From positions 1 to 64,000 of the forward strand of contig JBLINH010000001.1 of the NCBI GenBank assembly GCA_047639165.1: a stretch of 64,000 bases of DNA, written 5' to 3'. Position 1 is the first letter of the stretch. Every line of letters begins with the position of its first letter. Both the position numbers and the translations under genes were made by a program. Under the pieces are notes generated by a model. That model was not told the DNA's origin. It did no database searches and worked only from the letters and a program-made list of their open reading frames with translations. This document shows positions 24,761-33,655 of this stretch, one piece after another. The stretch is from JBLINH01 sp047639165. Lineage in GTDB: Bacteria; Patescibacteriota; Minisyncoccia; Phycocordibacterales; JAACPR01.

Positions 24761-26413
24761 CTATTTCAATGGTAGTTCAATAGTGAATTTAGATCCTTTT
24801 CCTTCTCCTCCAGACTCTGCCCATATTCCTCCACAGTGTTCCTCTACAATCTTTCTCGCAATGTATAGTCCTAGTCCAGTTCCCTTAACTTCTTGTTGGT
24901 TAGCATTTGACGCTCTAATGAACTTCTCAAATAGTGATTCCATAGATTCTGCAGGAATTCCTACACCAGTATCTTCAAGTACAATCCTTACCTTGTTGCC
25001 GACCTTCTTTGATGAAAGTTTTATAGTTCCTTCTGATGTGTACTTTAGAGAGTTATCAATTAGGTTTATGATAACTTGTTTTAGTTTGTTCCTATCACCA
25101 CTTATTACAAACTTAGAGTCTTTGTGTAGATCTGTTGTGAACTGAAGTCCACTTTCTGTAATTCCTGGTAGAAGTTCTTGATATGTTGTATTGAGTAATT
25201 CATTAATATCTACATCTTCTATATCGTACTTCATCTTACCAAGTTCGATTCTTGTTACGTCCAGATAGTCTGAAACCAAAAGAACAAGATCTCCTGTAGC
25301 TGATTGAACCTTTCCTAATGCTTCTGTTACACCCTTAGATATTTTTCCGTAGTCACCTTCAAGGATTAGGGATATATATCCTTTCATTGATGTAAGTGGT
25401 CCTCTAAGTTGGTGTGATGCAAGAGATACGAACTCTGACTTTTGTTTATCTAGAACCTTAAGGTTTGAGTTTGCAATCTGAAGATCTTTGGCAAGTTTCT
25501 CGATTTCTTCTCGCTGTAGTACTTCCTCTGATACTGATCGAATTAGGAGAACTCCGAAGATGACTGATATTCCTAGAGAAATTGATACAAGATATATAGC
25601 GATAATACTATCTCTAATTCCACCAACAAATAGTAGTGATGCGATGATAATCCAAAGAGCTACAACAAGAGCTTGAGAACCAAGGATCTTAGCCGAGAAA
25701 GATTTGTACTTAACCAGCATGTATGTAAGGAAACCAATGAATAGGGGCATTCCAAATAGTCCGAACTGAGCTATGTTCCAATTTTCTGTGAGACTACCTA
25801 TGATGTTTCCAGATACGAAACTTGTTATAAAGATTATAATACCTGATGCAAACGCGACAACTTCTCCTCGTTTCCTTCCAGAAGTTTTTCTTTTCTTTAG
25901 AGCTAATATTAATATTGATAGTAGATAGAATATTCCAAAGAAGTATACATAATATATTAAGAAATTACTTTCTTCGGCAGCACAACTAGAGAGATCCATC
26001 GCTGGAAGTAAATATGTTGTGGGCATTGTTACTATTATTGGAAGTAACAATAGTGTTAGTAAACCTTTTTGTCTAAAAGGTAGGTCTTTCCCTGTTATGA
26101 AGACATACGTTAGATAATATGAAAGCCCATATATTAACATTTCGGATAGAACTGTTAGTGACCAGAAGAATCTAGAAACATAAGTTGCATTTGTTGCCCA
26201 TTGAATTACGTCACTAAACACCCAGAATATGAACAATGCTGATATGCTAGCAAAAAGCATAGTAACTAAATCTCTCCTTCGAGAAAGAATATATATAGTA
26301 GCTACCAAAGCAGTAATAATCGCAATACCATGTGAATAGTAAAGCAACGGCGGTATGTTTTCTGACACAACAATATATGTTGCTGGGTTCCAGGGGCACA
26401 AATAATTATCCAT
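24761..26413 (-). CDS. Membrane sensor histidine kinase (orphan)
   Basis: The first 290 residues form about eight or nine transmembrane helices starting from MDNYLCPWNPATYIVVSE, similar to the 7TM histidine-kinase sensor layout seen in Parcubacteria. A short coiled coil (EEIEKLAKDLQIANSNLKVL) leads to the HisKA domain with ASHQLRGPLTSMKGY (phospho-His). The ATPase domain follows with NLIDNSLKYT (N box), DTGVGIP (G1) and GTGLGLYIARK (G2). All kinase motifs are intact. No response regulator is adjacent, so its partner is encoded elsewhere. trpS lies 14 nt downstream. Confidence 0.9.
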   Translation of the reverse strand: MDNYLCPWNPATYIVVSENIPPLLYYSHGIAIITALVATIYILSRRRDLVTMLFASISALFIFWVFSDVIQWATNATYVSRFFWSLTVLSEMLIYGLSYYLTYVFITGKDLPFRQKGLLTLLLLPIIVTMPTTYLLPAMDLSSCAAEESNFLIYYVYFFGIFYLLSILILALKKRKTSGRKRGEVVAFASGIIIFITSFVSGNIIGSLTENWNIAQFGLFGMPLFIGFLTYMLVKYKSFSAKILGSQALVVALWIIIASLLFVGGIRDSIIAIYLVSISLGISVIFGVLLIRSVSEEVLQREEIEKLAKDLQIANSNLKVLDKQKSEFVSLASHQLRGPLTSMKGYISLILEGDYGKISKGVTEALGKVQSATGDLVLLVSDYLDVTRIELGKMKYDIEDVDINELLNTTYQELLPGITESGLQFTTDLHKDSKFVISGDRNKLKQVIINLIDNSLKYTSEGTIKLSSKKVGNKVRIVLEDTGVGIPAESMESLFEKFIRASNANQQEVKGTGLGLYIARKIVEEHCGGIWAESGGEGKGSKFTIELPLK

Positions 26414-26493
26414 GTATATGTTTAAATAAGTTTAATACTAAACCTATCGTATCCACCTCCGAACATATAAGCAATCTTTATTTCCACATATTT

Positions 26494-27402
26494 TTAATTA
26501 AAAAGTAATAGAACACCGATGAGTATTATAATGACAGAAATTAATTTCTGTAAAAAGGATTTAATATCAAGTTTTTCTTTAAATATATTTGGCAATATTG
26601 TAGCCAAGACGAAGCTTATAAACAAAGTAAAGAAAGGCTGTAGACCACTTACTGTCTGAACCATTGCAAGAGGCGCTAGTAAAGTAGCAAAACCAAAAGT
26701 AATCATCGATACCATTGCAATAGCTTCATTTAGGGTATTGATAGAGATAGCTTTTGTTGAATTTGATTTTAGTACACTCATAAAATCTCTTCTGTAGCTA
26801 TCTTTAAACAAAAATAGTGTCAATCCAACTAATAGAAAACCAATATAGTTCCAGAATACAGTTGTCCAGAAATCTATCTCAATGGCAACGAATTTGAATA
26901 GTAGATCATTGAGTGCTAACAGAAATGAAGAAACAGCCATTAATATGAGTAACTCCTTATTTAACTTAAATGTTTTTGTGTTTAGGGATATTAAGAATGC
27001 TCCTGTCACTATAAGTAATCCAGCTATAACCTGTTGTACTGATAGTACTTCCCCAAGAACTATAAAAGCTAAAATCAATCCAAAGAATGGAGTCATCTGT
27101 ATAAGCGGAGCTACCGTAGAAACCTCATTTTTTTCAAGTGACTTTAAATATGGAAGTAAAGAAAGGACAAATATTATTCCGTTTAGTATGGATATGAAAA
27201 TAAAGAAACTTCCTATACTTAATATTTCATCAGCTTTAAATATAAAAATAAAGGGGGTTACTAATCCCCCAATTAACGATGAAAATATTAACAGTGCTCC
27301 ATAACCACCTTCTTTAAAATATTTAGAGAGTAAAAACTTATCGATAAAATTAATTATAGATTCTAGAAATGGAGAGATTAGGGCAATAAAAAACCAGTTC
27401 AT
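26494..27402 (-). CDS. EamA/DMT-superfamily transporter
   Basis: The 302-residue protein has ten predicted transmembrane helices in two EamA halves. The first half has NEVSTVAPLIQMTPFFGLI and FIVLGEVLSVQQVIAGLLIV, and the second half has APLAMVQTVSGLQPFFTLF. Such carriers export or import small metabolites; the substrate cannot be read. It stands alone between the kinase and speD regions. Confidence 0.85.
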   Translation of the reverse strand: MNWFFIALISPFLESIINFIDKFLLSKYFKEGGYGALLIFSSLIGGLVTPFIFIFKADEILSIGSFFIFISILNGIIFVLSLLPYLKSLEKNEVSTVAPLIQMTPFFGLILAFIVLGEVLSVQQVIAGLLIVTGAFLISLNTKTFKLNKELLILMAVSSFLLALNDLLFKFVAIEIDFWTTVFWNYIGFLLVGLTLFLFKDSYRRDFMSVLKSNSTKAISINTLNEAIAMVSMITFGFATLLAPLAMVQTVSGLQPFFTLFISFVLATILPNIFKEKLDIKSFLQKLISVIIILIGVLLLFN

Positions 27403-27429
27403 GAATTACAGAATTTATATTAAACATCG

Positions 27430-27582
27430 TTACAACTCTTCCTCGAGAAGTTCTTCGTCATAGGGCTCAGATTCAAATACTTCAAAATCTTTATCTATGA
27501 AGTTACTTTTGTATGTAAATACTATTGAAATGACAATAAGTATTAATACAATCAGGAACAATGTTTTGCTTTTTATATCCAT
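27430..27582 (-). CDS. Small single-helix membrane protein next to speD
   Basis: The 50-residue frame starts MDIKSKTLFLIVLILIVISI (ATG 27582; another ATG is at 27588). It has one transmembrane helix near the N-terminus and a strongly acidic tail (YDEELLEEEL). It starts 5-11 nt after the speD stop and is surely in the same transcript. No known domain. A small membrane protein beside an AdoMet decarboxylase is a pairing I recall from other Parcubacteria, but this is from memory. Confidence 0.65.
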   Translation of the reverse strand: MDIKSKTLFLIVLILIVISIVFTYKSNFIDKDFEVFESEPYDEELLEEEL

Positions 27583-27593
27583 AGACATATATT

Positions 27594-27989
27594 TTAATAA
27601 AGGTCGTACTTAGTACCTCTGATTATAAGATGATGTTCAATTTCTTTCAAGTCGAAAGTTTCTTTGAAGTAGTTCAAGATGAAATCTACATCCATACCAT
27701 TCTTACAAGTATAGACATCAGCACTCACAAAACCTTTAGCTGGAAATGAATGAATACTAATGTGACTTTCAGCAATAGTAACTACTCCTGTCCATCCTCC
27801 AGGGTCCTTTTTACCGTTTGGTTCAGCTCTGTAAACAACTGGTTCAGATAACTTGATCATATCTAGCTTCTCTGGGAGCTCGTTCAAAACCTTCAAGACT
27901 GTCTCTTTGTCGTCTAATTTATCGCTATTACCGCCATAACCGTCTATTGTTACGTGTTCTCCAAAATGAGTTGGTTCTTTGTCTGTCAT
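27594..27989 (-). CDS. speD: S-adenosylmethionine decarboxylase proenzyme (SpeH type)
   Basis: Makes decarboxylated AdoMet for polyamine synthesis. The 131-residue proenzyme has the self-cleavage site AES-HISIHSFP: Glu-74/Ser-75, where Ser becomes the pyruvoyl group. The conserved Cys in DVYTCK (C95) is the proton donor. Short size and sequence fit the class 1B (SpeH) type. No spermidine synthase is present in this window. Its promoter gives a leader of about 40 nt. Confidence 0.9.
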   Translation of the reverse strand: MTDKEPTHFGEHVTIDGYGGNSDKLDDKETVLKVLNELPEKLDMIKLSEPVVYRAEPNGKKDPGGWTGVVTIAESHISIHSFPAKGFVSADVYTCKNGMDVDFILNYFKETFDLKEIEHHLIIRGTKYDLY

Positions 27990-28030
27990 TGATTTGTATT
28001 ATCGCGAAGTCTTGTAAACCTTATAATTCC

Positions 28031-28058
28031 ATTATCATACAATCTATATAAAAGTCAA
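28031..28058 (-). promoter_or_regulatory. Promoter of speD
   Basis: On the minus strand, TTGACT at 28058-28053, a 16-nt spacer and GATAAT at 28036-28031. It lies just below the hairpin at 28068-28099. Confidence 0.5.
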
Positions 28059-28067
28059 TAGAAGAAG

Positions 28068-28099
28068 AGTGGGCGTCGTCAATTTTGACGACGCCCACT
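28068..28099. terminator. Long perfect hairpin
   Basis: AGTGGGCGTCGTCAA (28068-28082) pairs with TTGACGACGCCCACT (28085-28099). It is GC-rich in an AT-rich region. T-tracts are weak on both sides; it probably ends the minus-strand gene at 28116. Confidence 0.65.
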
Positions 28100-28115
28100 T
28101 ATAATAGTTTTTATA

Positions 28116-28364
28116 TCAGAGGGTGAATCTTTTCTTTTTCGATGACTTTTTTGATGACTTTCCTAAAATAGGTGATCTGTTAATTTTACGATGTTTCTTG
28201 GGATTGTTGTTTTTCCCAACACCATGAGTATTCACATAATCAGGGGAATTATGAATCCCTGCTATTTTTTCGAGTATACCTAGCTCTTCAGAGCTATCTT
28301 CTTTGTAGTTATCACCGTCATCTAAACCGGTGCCTCTATTATTATAGTTTCTACTCATATTCAT
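28116..28364 (-). CDS. Small hypothetical protein with basic tail
   Basis: Starts MNMSRNYNNRGTGLDDGDNY and ends with a Lys/Ser-rich tail (KSSKKSSKKKRF). The acidic/polar middle contains SSEELGILEKIAGIHNSPDY. TAGTAT lies 5 nt before this ATG, in line with leaderless starts here. No known domain; a nucleic-acid-binding role is only a guess from the basic tail. Confidence 0.45.
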   Translation of the reverse strand: MNMSRNYNNRGTGLDDGDNYKEDSSEELGILEKIAGIHNSPDYVNTHGVGKNNNPKKHRKINRSPILGKSSKKSSKKKRFTL

Positions 28365-28398
28365 AAAAAATACTATCAACCACTCCTATAAAAAGCAA

Positions 28399-28866
28399 CT
28401 AGCTATCAGATCTGTTTGTTAGAAGAAAAGATAGTAGTGGTATTGCGATCCAAACTCCATATGGAACTTTCGATGTGAAAAATTCACTGAAAGGAAGACT
28501 GAAAGAATATATCTGACCAATTGGGAGCACGTGGTAGTACAAAACTAATACTATTACTGTAGCTGCAATACTTAAAATAACTCCATCTAGAAACTTTCTT
28601 CCTCCAGAGTATAGTTTCTTGGCACCTGTGTTTTTTTCTAGAAGAAAGAAAAGGATTACAAAGATTAAAGCCCACGCCCCTATCCGAGCATAGATATTTT
28701 CCAAAGAAACATATGGAAGATTTTCAAATATTAAAGTAGTTGGATAGAAAAGTAGAATTAGCCTTGCAAGAACTTTTTTTCCTGCGTACATGGAAAGTGC
28801 AAAAAACAAAACAGCGATTGCAATAAGGATGATTACATCCAATGTGAGAAAAGCTAAATTTGGCAT
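28399..28866 (-). CDS. Hypothetical membrane protein (four helices)
   Basis: The 155-residue protein has about four transmembrane segments, the first being DVIILIAIAVLFFALSMYAG. Its pattern is reminiscent of CvpA-like proteins, but I do not see a defining motif. A perfect TATAAT lies 6 nt before the ATG (leaderless). It stands between the basic small protein and dnaJ. Confidence 0.65.
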   Translation of the reverse strand: MPNLAFLTLDVIILIAIAVLFFALSMYAGKKVLARLILLFYPTTLIFENLPYVSLENIYARIGAWALIFVILFFLLEKNTGAKKLYSGGRKFLDGVILSIAATVIVLVLYYHVLPIGQIYSFSLPFSEFFTSKVPYGVWIAIPLLSFLLTNRSDS

Positions 28867-28908
28867 GTTTTAATTATACAAAAAGTATTGAAGAAACAAT
28901 ACTATGTT

Positions 28909-29772
28909 TTACAGACCTTCTTTTTTCAAAGCCTCGATTGCGTCCTTTGCTTTCTTTGAAATATTAGTAGGTGTCTTGATTAGGATAGTAACAAACAGAT
29001 CTCCATTTCCTCTGTTTGGTACTGGCACTCCCTTCCCTGCAATACGAAGTTGTTCACCGTGCTTTATTCCAACAGGTATTTTGATCTTCATCTTTCCATC
29101 CAATGTTTCAATTTCTTTGTTTATACCCAAAAGAGATTCAGTTAGTTTGATCTCAATAGTTGTTAGTAGGTGAACTCCTTGTTTTACCAAACTATCATGT
29201 GGAGTTACATATATTCGAACATATAGATCTCCAGGCCTACCATTTTGAAACGGTTCTCCTTTACCAGTTATTCTGATAACTTCTCCGTTATCAATTCCCT
29301 GTGGAATTGTAAAAGTAATGTCTTCTATGTCCCCTCTTGTATCTCTTTGAACTTTTACAGTCTTCTTCGCACCAAAGATAGATTCTTTGAAGTCGAGAGT
29401 AAGGTCCACTTGGATATCTCTTCCCTTTTGAACTCGTCCTCTACCTCCACCAAACATCTGACCCAGAATGTCATTTATATCAAAGTCTGCTCCTCCTTGA
29501 GAGAATCCTGAGAAATCAAAACCTCCAAAGCCTTGTGCTCCTCCTCCCCCACCTCCACCAGAAAAGGCATTACCGAACTGATCGTACTGAGCTCTTTTCT
29601 GATCATCTGAGAGAACTGTGTAAGCTTCGTTTATCTCTTTGAATTTAGCTTCATCTCCGGATGGTTTGTCTGGGTGGTACTTTTGAGCAAGCTTTCTGAA
29701 AGCTTTTTTAACATCTTCTTTAGATGCTTCCTTGTCTACTCCTAGAGTTTTGTAGTGATCTTTTGTTGCCAT
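28909..29772 (-). CDS. dnaJ: DnaJ-family co-chaperone without zinc finger
   Basis: The J domain (residues 1-70) contains [20 protein letters not shown] and the HPD motif (KYHPDKPSG) that stimulates DnaK. A Gly/Phe-rich linker follows ([15 protein letters not shown]). The two C-terminal substrate-binding domains follow directly ([36 protein letters not shown]). The four-repeat CxxCxGxG zinc region of classical DnaJ is missing, as in CbpA. The 287-residue length agrees. TAAAAT lies 9 nt before the ATG, with TTGTCA 17 nt further up. Confidence 0.9.
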   Translation of the reverse strand: MATKDHYKTLGVDKEASKEDVKKAFRKLAQKYHPDKPSGDEAKFKEINEAYTVLSDDQKRAQYDQFGNAFSGGGGGGGAQGFGGFDFSGFSQGGADFDINDILGQMFGGGRGRVQKGRDIQVDLTLDFKESIFGAKKTVKVQRDTRGDIEDITFTIPQGIDNGEVIRITGKGEPFQNGRPGDLYVRIYVTPHDSLVKQGVHLLTTIEIKLTESLLGINKEIETLDGKMKIKIPVGIKHGEQLRIAGKGVPVPNRGNGDLFVTILIKTPTNISKKAKDAIEALKKEGL

Positions 29773-29781
29773 GTGAGAGTG

Positions 29782-29833
29782 ATTTTAGCAGAAAATACGG
29801 GCGTTGACAATATATTAAATATAGTGGTAATGT
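29782..29833. promoter_or_regulatory. Divergent promoters with shared -35 (dnaJ / gene 29860)
   Basis: The heptamer TTGACAA at 29804-29810 supplies TTGACA on the plus strand and TTGTCA on the minus strand, offset by one base. Minus: 17-nt spacer, TAAAAT (29787-29782), dnaJ ATG 9 nt on. Plus: 18-nt spacer, TAATGT (29828-29833). The same arrangement recurs at grpE. Confidence 0.6.
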
Positions 29834-29859
29834 TTTGTGGAACTCAACCTGTACCATTT

Positions 29860-30168
29860 ATGAAAATACAAAGACTCGTAGTTAATCTCGGCACAAAAAG
29901 TTCTTTTGTCCATAAGAATTATCCTGTAGATATACATCCTCAAATTGGTTGGTGCTACCATTTTTTGGATGATAAAAATTATTCTTTCATAGTTGTAGAT
30001 ATTTATAAAAGTCCAAGTTTTGGAGAAAATAATATACCTAGGTGGCAGGGCGATATATCCTGTAGCACTTCTGTTGTTATGGAACTTTGCCAACCGTTTT
30101 TTAATGATACGGTAGAGTATTTAACTACAGAGCTTGAAAAGAGAGATTTTAAGAAGTTACGAAAATAA
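29860..30168 (+). CDS. Hypothetical protein divergent from dnaJ
   Basis: The 102-residue frame from ATG 29860 begins MKIQRLVVNLGTKSSFVHKN. It contains a cysteine/aromatic-rich middle (GWCYHFLDDKNYSF) and ends with a basic helix (LEKRDFKKLRK). A longer reading back to 29755 would run through the promoter and into dnaJ, so it is rejected. It has its own promoter (shared -35 with dnaJ) and a terminator. The leader sequence GGAACTCAAC resembles GGAACACAAC upstream of the gene at 32819. No domain recognised. Confidence 0.6.
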   Translation: MKIQRLVVNLGTKSSFVHKNYPVDIHPQIGWCYHFLDDKNYSFIVVDIYKSPSFGENNIPRWQGDISCSTSVVMELCQPFFNDTVEYLTTELEKRDFKKLRK

Positions 30169-30189
30169 CTTTATCTTCTAAACTTTTAT

Positions 30190-30225
30190 TTAAAAAGACC
30201 GCCAGTACTGGCGGTCTTCTTTTTT
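30190..30225. terminator. bidirectional intrinsic terminator
   Basis: AAGACCGCCAGTACTGGCGGTCTT is a perfect palindrome at 30195-30218, with A-rich and T-rich flanks. It lies between the converging gene at 29860 and dnaK. Confidence 0.9.
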
Positions 30226-30227
30226 AT

Positions 30228-32129
30228 TTATTTCTCCTCCTTGTCTTTCTTTTCTTCTTCCCCTTCCTCCTCTACTTCAGCATCTCTCACTCCTTCTTCT
30301 TTCTTTTCCTCTCCCTCTTTTGGAGCTTCTTGCTTACTCATGATCTCTCCGATCTTTTGCATTTCATTTGAAAGATCTTCAGTAGTTCTTTTCATATCCT
30401 CTAGGCTGTCTTTAGCTGGAGCTTCTCGTACCAACTTTATCTTCTCTTCTATAGATCGTTTCAAGTCTTCCGGCACCTTATCTCCCGCGTCTTTCAGACT
30501 TTTCTCTGCAGTGTGAGCTAACTGCTCTCCTAGGTTCTTTGCATCAACAAGTTCTTTCTTTTTCTTATCCTCCTCTTCGTGCGCCTCAGCATCTTTTGTC
30601 ATTTTGTTTACCTCATCATCAGATAGACCTGAACTAGCTTCAATCTTTATACTCTGCTCTTTTCCAGATGCTTTGTCTGATGCCTTTACATTAAGGATTC
30701 CGTTAGCATCAATATCAAATGATACTTCGATTTGAGGCATACCACGTTGTGCTGGTGGAATTCCATCTAGGATAAATCGTCCAAGACTTTTGTTGTCAGC
30801 TGCCATAGCTCTTTCTCCTTGTGAGATATGGATTTCAACTTGTGTCTGATTATCAGCTGCAGTTGAGAATGTTTGCGACTTGTTAGCTGGAATTGTTGTG
30901 TTCTTCTCAATTAGTTTTGTAGCCACACCTCCCATAGTTTCAATACCAAGTGAAAGTGGAATCACATCAAGTAGAAGAACATCTTTAACATCTCCTTGCA
31001 TGATACCTCCTTGAAGCGCTGCTCCAAGTGCAACAACCTCATCAGGGTTAATTGATTTGTTAGGTTCTTTACCAAACAGTTTTTGTACCTCCTGTTGAAT
31101 CTTAGGCATTCTTGTTTGTCCCCCAACCAAAATGATTTCATCAATGTCTTTTATCTCAAATGGAGATGCATCAACTGCTCGCTTTGTAATTTCAATAGCT
31201 CTTGAAATATACTCATCTGCAAGCTTCTCAAGTCCAGTTCTTGTTAGCTTAAGTATAAGGTGTTTTGGACCTTCAGCGTCAGATGTGATAAATGGGATGT
31301 TAATCTCACTCTCACTAGCCGTTGAAAGCTCCAATTTGGCCTTCTCAGCCGATTCATCTAGTCTTTGTAGTGCTAGAGGGTCTTTTGAGATATCAATGCC
31401 AGAATCCTTCTTAAACTCAGTAATTATCCACTTGATGATTTCTTGGTCAATATCCTTTCCTCCCATATGAGCATCACCGTCAGTTGATTTAACTTCAACA
31501 ACGTCGTCTCCCACTTCCAAGACTGAAACATCGAATGTTCCACCTCCAAAGTCGAATACTACAATCTTCTCTTCTTTGTTCTTATTGAACCCGTAAGCCA
31601 AAGCTGCGGCTGTTGGTTCGTTTATAATTCTTTTTACTTCAAGTCCTGCGATCTTTCCAGCATCTTTAGTAGCTTGTCTTTGCGCATCATTAAAATACGC
31701 AGGTACTGTGATTACAGCCTGAGTAACAGGTTCTCCTAGTTTAGCTTCAGCGTCAGCCTTTAGTTTCTGCAAAATCATGGCTGATATTTCTTCAGGTCTA
31801 TGACTCTTATCTCCCATCTTTACTAAAACTCCATCGTTGTCTCCTTTTGAGATTTCAAATGGTACAATTTTTTGGTCTTTTTCTACAACAGAATCTCCGA
31901 ACGAGTGTCCAATGAATCTCTTAATACCAAATACAGTATTCTGAGGATTTGTTACTGCTTGTCTTTTGGCTAGTTGACCAACAAGTCTTTCACCAGTCTT
32001 TGATATAGCGACTATAGAAGGGGTAGTTCTATTTCCCTCTGTGTTTTCAAGTATTGTTGGTTCTCCTCCCTCGATTACAGCAACTGCTGAGTTTGTAGTT
32101 CCTAGATCTATTCCAATGATTTTTGACAT
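30228..32129 (-). CDS. dnaK: Chaperone DnaK (Hsp70)
   Basis: ATP-dependent chaperone. Starts [20 protein letters not shown]. The nucleotide-binding domain has [15 protein letters not shown] and [14 protein letters not shown]; the linker [18 protein letters not shown] leads to the substrate-binding domain. The Lys/Glu-rich C-terminal tail (from about residue 595) replaces the usual EEVDK end. The 633-residue length is full. Promoter: TTGTCT, 17-nt spacer, TATAAA. It lies downstream of grpE with its own promoter. Confidence 0.97.
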   Translation of the reverse strand: MSKIIGIDLGTTNSAVAVIEGGEPTILENTEGNRTTPSIVAISKTGERLVGQLAKRQAVTNPQNTVFGIKRFIGHSFGDSVVEKDQKIVPFEISKGDNDGVLVKMGDKSHRPEEISAMILQKLKADAEAKLGEPVTQAVITVPAYFNDAQRQATKDAGKIAGLEVKRIINEPTAAALAYGFNKNKEEKIVVFDFGGGTFDVSVLEVGDDVVEVKSTDGDAHMGGKDIDQEIIKWIITEFKKDSGIDISKDPLALQRLDESAEKAKLELSTASESEINIPFITSDAEGPKHLILKLTRTGLEKLADEYISRAIEITKRAVDASPFEIKDIDEIILVGGQTRMPKIQQEVQKLFGKEPNKSINPDEVVALGAALQGGIMQGDVKDVLLLDVIPLSLGIETMGGVATKLIEKNTTIPANKSQTFSTAADNQTQVEIHISQGERAMAADNKSLGRFILDGIPPAQRGMPQIEVSFDIDANGILNVKASDKASGKEQSIKIEASSGLSDDEVNKMTKDAEAHEEEDKKKKELVDAKNLGEQLAHTAEKSLKDAGDKVPEDLKRSIEEKIKLVREAPAKDSLEDMKRTTEDLSNEMQKIGEIMSKQEAPKEGEEKKEEGVRDAEVEEEGEEEKKDKEEK

Positions 32130-32146
32130 AGTTTTTATATATTTAG

Positions 32147-32175
32147 TTTATAAGGTGATGAATATTGTAAGACAA
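32147..32175 (-). promoter_or_regulatory. Promoter of dnaK
   Basis: Minus strand: TTGTCT (32175-32170), 17-nt spacer, TATAAA (32152-32147), about 17 nt before the dnaK ATG. No CIRCE inverted repeat is present. Confidence 0.5.
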
Positions 32176-32194
32176 AATGTTTTATTTGTAAATA

Positions 32195-32728
32195 CTATTT
32201 TGTACTCCCTACCTTTACGTTCGCTGGTCTGATAAGCTTGTCGTTAAGTTCGTATCCTTTCTGTATAACTTCCATGACTTTTCCCTCCTCACCCTCTACA
32301 TTCTCTATAGAGTTATGAAGGTTTGGATCAAAAGTTTCTCCTAAAGGACTAAGTATCCTTACCCCGTTGTTTTCTAAGGTGCTTTTCAGTTGTGTGTAGA
32401 TATATTCAATCCCCACTCTCCAGTTCTCTGGGGCTTTCTCCCAAGCCACCTTATCCTTAAATGCCATATCAAAACTATCAAGAACAGGAATAATTTCCAG
32501 GATGAAAGATTCTGTAGAATACTTGGCGAAGTCTCTTTTCTCTTGTTCCAATCTTTTCTTAAGATTGATACTGTCTGCTTGAGCTCTTTGCCACCCATCT
32601 AAATATTCTTGTTTCTCCTCCTTACAATTCTTTAGTTCTTTTTTTAGTTTTTCTATTTTTGAGGTTTCCTCGTCTTCAAAAACAACATCGTCGAAAAACT
32701 CTTCTTCTTTTGGTTTCTTTTTTAGCAT
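32195..32728 (-). CDS. grpE: Nucleotide exchange factor GrpE
   Basis: Releases ADP from DnaK. The 177-residue protein has an acidic N-terminal tail, a long coiled coil (KIEKLKKELKNCKEEKQEYL), and DGWQRAQADSINLKKRLEQE. The C-terminal beta domain contains GVRILSPLGETFDPNLHNSI and GYELNDKLIRPANVKV, all diagnostic. Its promoter has TTGTCA, a 17-nt spacer and TATAAT, sharing its -35 with the divergent HTH gene. Confidence 0.94.
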   Translation of the reverse strand: MLKKKPKEEEFFDDVVFEDEETSKIEKLKKELKNCKEEKQEYLDGWQRAQADSINLKKRLEQEKRDFAKYSTESFILEIIPVLDSFDMAFKDKVAWEKAPENWRVGIEYIYTQLKSTLENNGVRILSPLGETFDPNLHNSIENVEGEEGKVMEVIQKGYELNDKLIRPANVKVGSTK

Positions 32729-32740
32729 ATTGTCCGCGTG

Positions 32741-32792
32741 ATTATATCAGAGAAAATAAGGTTTGACAATACATTATTCATATGATTATGTT
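32741..32792. promoter_or_regulatory. Divergent promoters with shared -35 (grpE / HTH gene)
   Basis: TTGACAA at 32763-32769 gives TTGACA (plus) and TTGTCA (minus). Minus: 17-nt spacer, TATAAT (32746-32741), 12 nt before grpE. Plus: 17- or 18-nt spacer, then TTATGTT (32786-32792). The sequence TTGACAATACATTA closely matches TTGACAATATATTA at dnaJ. Confidence 0.65.
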
Positions 32793-32818
32793 GTACGGAA
32801 AGGAACACAACTATAATT

Positions 32819-33199
32819 ATGAAAAAATTTCAAAAGATAATCTGTGATTTACTTATAGAACGAACAGAGATTGTTTTAGGCGAGAGACTTTCTGTTAGTC
32901 CTAAAGCTATAAAAGATTGGGCTAATGGAAAATCATTACCTCAAAGTGCAGAATTTTATGGGATACTCTTACGTTTATCTACTATATCAACAATAAGTAA
33001 AGAAACTCTCAAAGAAATTTACAACGAAGAAGTTGATGAAAAACTAAAGATTGATAAAGAAAATGATTCAAAAGTTTTGGAAGAGAAAATTACCACCGGG
33101 GATCTGTATGATATTCACAGAATGTTGGAAGGAGCTGAAATGCAGTCTATAACAATCAAAAACCTCTTATCTCTCAGAGACGTTGTCTCAAAATCATAG
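32819..33199 (+). CDS. Putative HTH protein divergent from grpE
   Basis: The 126-residue protein has an N-terminal region that reads like an XRE-type helix-turn-helix: VLGERLSVSPKAIKDWANGK (about residues 18-37) followed by LPQSAEFYGILLRLS. The remainder is helical and acidic, without a known domain. It is transcribed back-to-back with grpE-dnaK from an overlapping promoter and ends at a strong terminator. The window shows no HrcA or CIRCE near these genes, so a local regulator of the chaperone genes is a reasonable but untested idea. Confidence 0.6.
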   Translation: MKKFQKIICDLLIERTEIVLGERLSVSPKAIKDWANGKSLPQSAEFYGILLRLSTISTISKETLKEIYNEEVDEKLKIDKENDSKVLEEKITTGDLYDIHRMLEGAEMQSITIKNLLSLRDVVSKS

Positions 33200-33209
33200 A
33201 CAAAGATCT

Positions 33210-33245
33210 AAAAAACCGCTCATCCAAATGGATGAGCGGTCTTTC
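33210..33245. terminator. bidirectional intrinsic terminator
   Basis: ACCGCTCATCC (33215-33225) pairs perfectly with GGATGAGCGGT (33230-33240). It has an A-rich left flank and a CTTTCGTT right flank, between the HTH gene and rpsI. Confidence 0.85.
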
Positions 33246-33246
33246 G

Positions 33247-33654
33247 TTATCTCTTACTCCACTGTGCAGCCTTTCGAGCTTTCTTCAATCCGAATTTCTT
33301 TCGTTCTACTACTCGAGGGTCTCTCTTCATGTATCCTAGTTTCTTCAATCCTCCTCTTAGTTCAGCGTTAAATTCAACTAGAGCTCTTGCAGTTCCAAGT
33401 CTCAAGCTTTCTGCTTGTGAGTTAGTCCCCCCTCCTTTTATCTTTGCAGTAACTGTAAACTTTTGTTCCAGTTCTATATCATTAAAAGCGGCTTGTGCGA
33501 TATTTTGTAAATTCTCAGTCTTGAAGTACTCATCAAGATTTTTATCGTTGACAGTTAGAGATGCTTTCTTACTTGGAGTAATTCGAACACGAGCAACAGA
33601 TTCTTTTCGTCTTCCAATTCCCTCTATGTATTTCTCTGTAGTTTTAGTTGCCAT
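33247..33654 (-). CDS. rpsI: Small ribosomal subunit protein uS9
   Basis: Contains the family signature YIEGIGRRKESVARVRI at the N-terminus and the C-terminal basic tail ending KFGLKKARKAAQWSKR, which reaches the P-site tRNA. Length 135. It is the last gene of the ribosomal operon and lies 1 nt after rplM, its usual partner. Confidence 0.96.
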   Translation of the reverse strand: MATKTTEKYIEGIGRRKESVARVRITPSKKASLTVNDKNLDEYFKTENLQNIAQAAFNDIELEQKFTVTAKIKGGGTNSQAESLRLGTARALVEFNAELRGGLKKLGYMKRDPRVVERKKFGLKKARKAAQWSKR

Positions 33655-33655
33655 A

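Noticed and set aside
29755..29859. Longer N-terminal extension of the plus-strand gene divergent from dnaJ
   Set aside because: It would lie across the promoter and overlap the dnaJ start; ATG 29860 fits the promoter.
32129..32818. CIRCE/HrcA control of grpE-dnaK
   Set aside because: No TTAGCACTC-N9-GAGTGCTAA inverted repeat is present upstream of grpE, dnaK or dnaJ.
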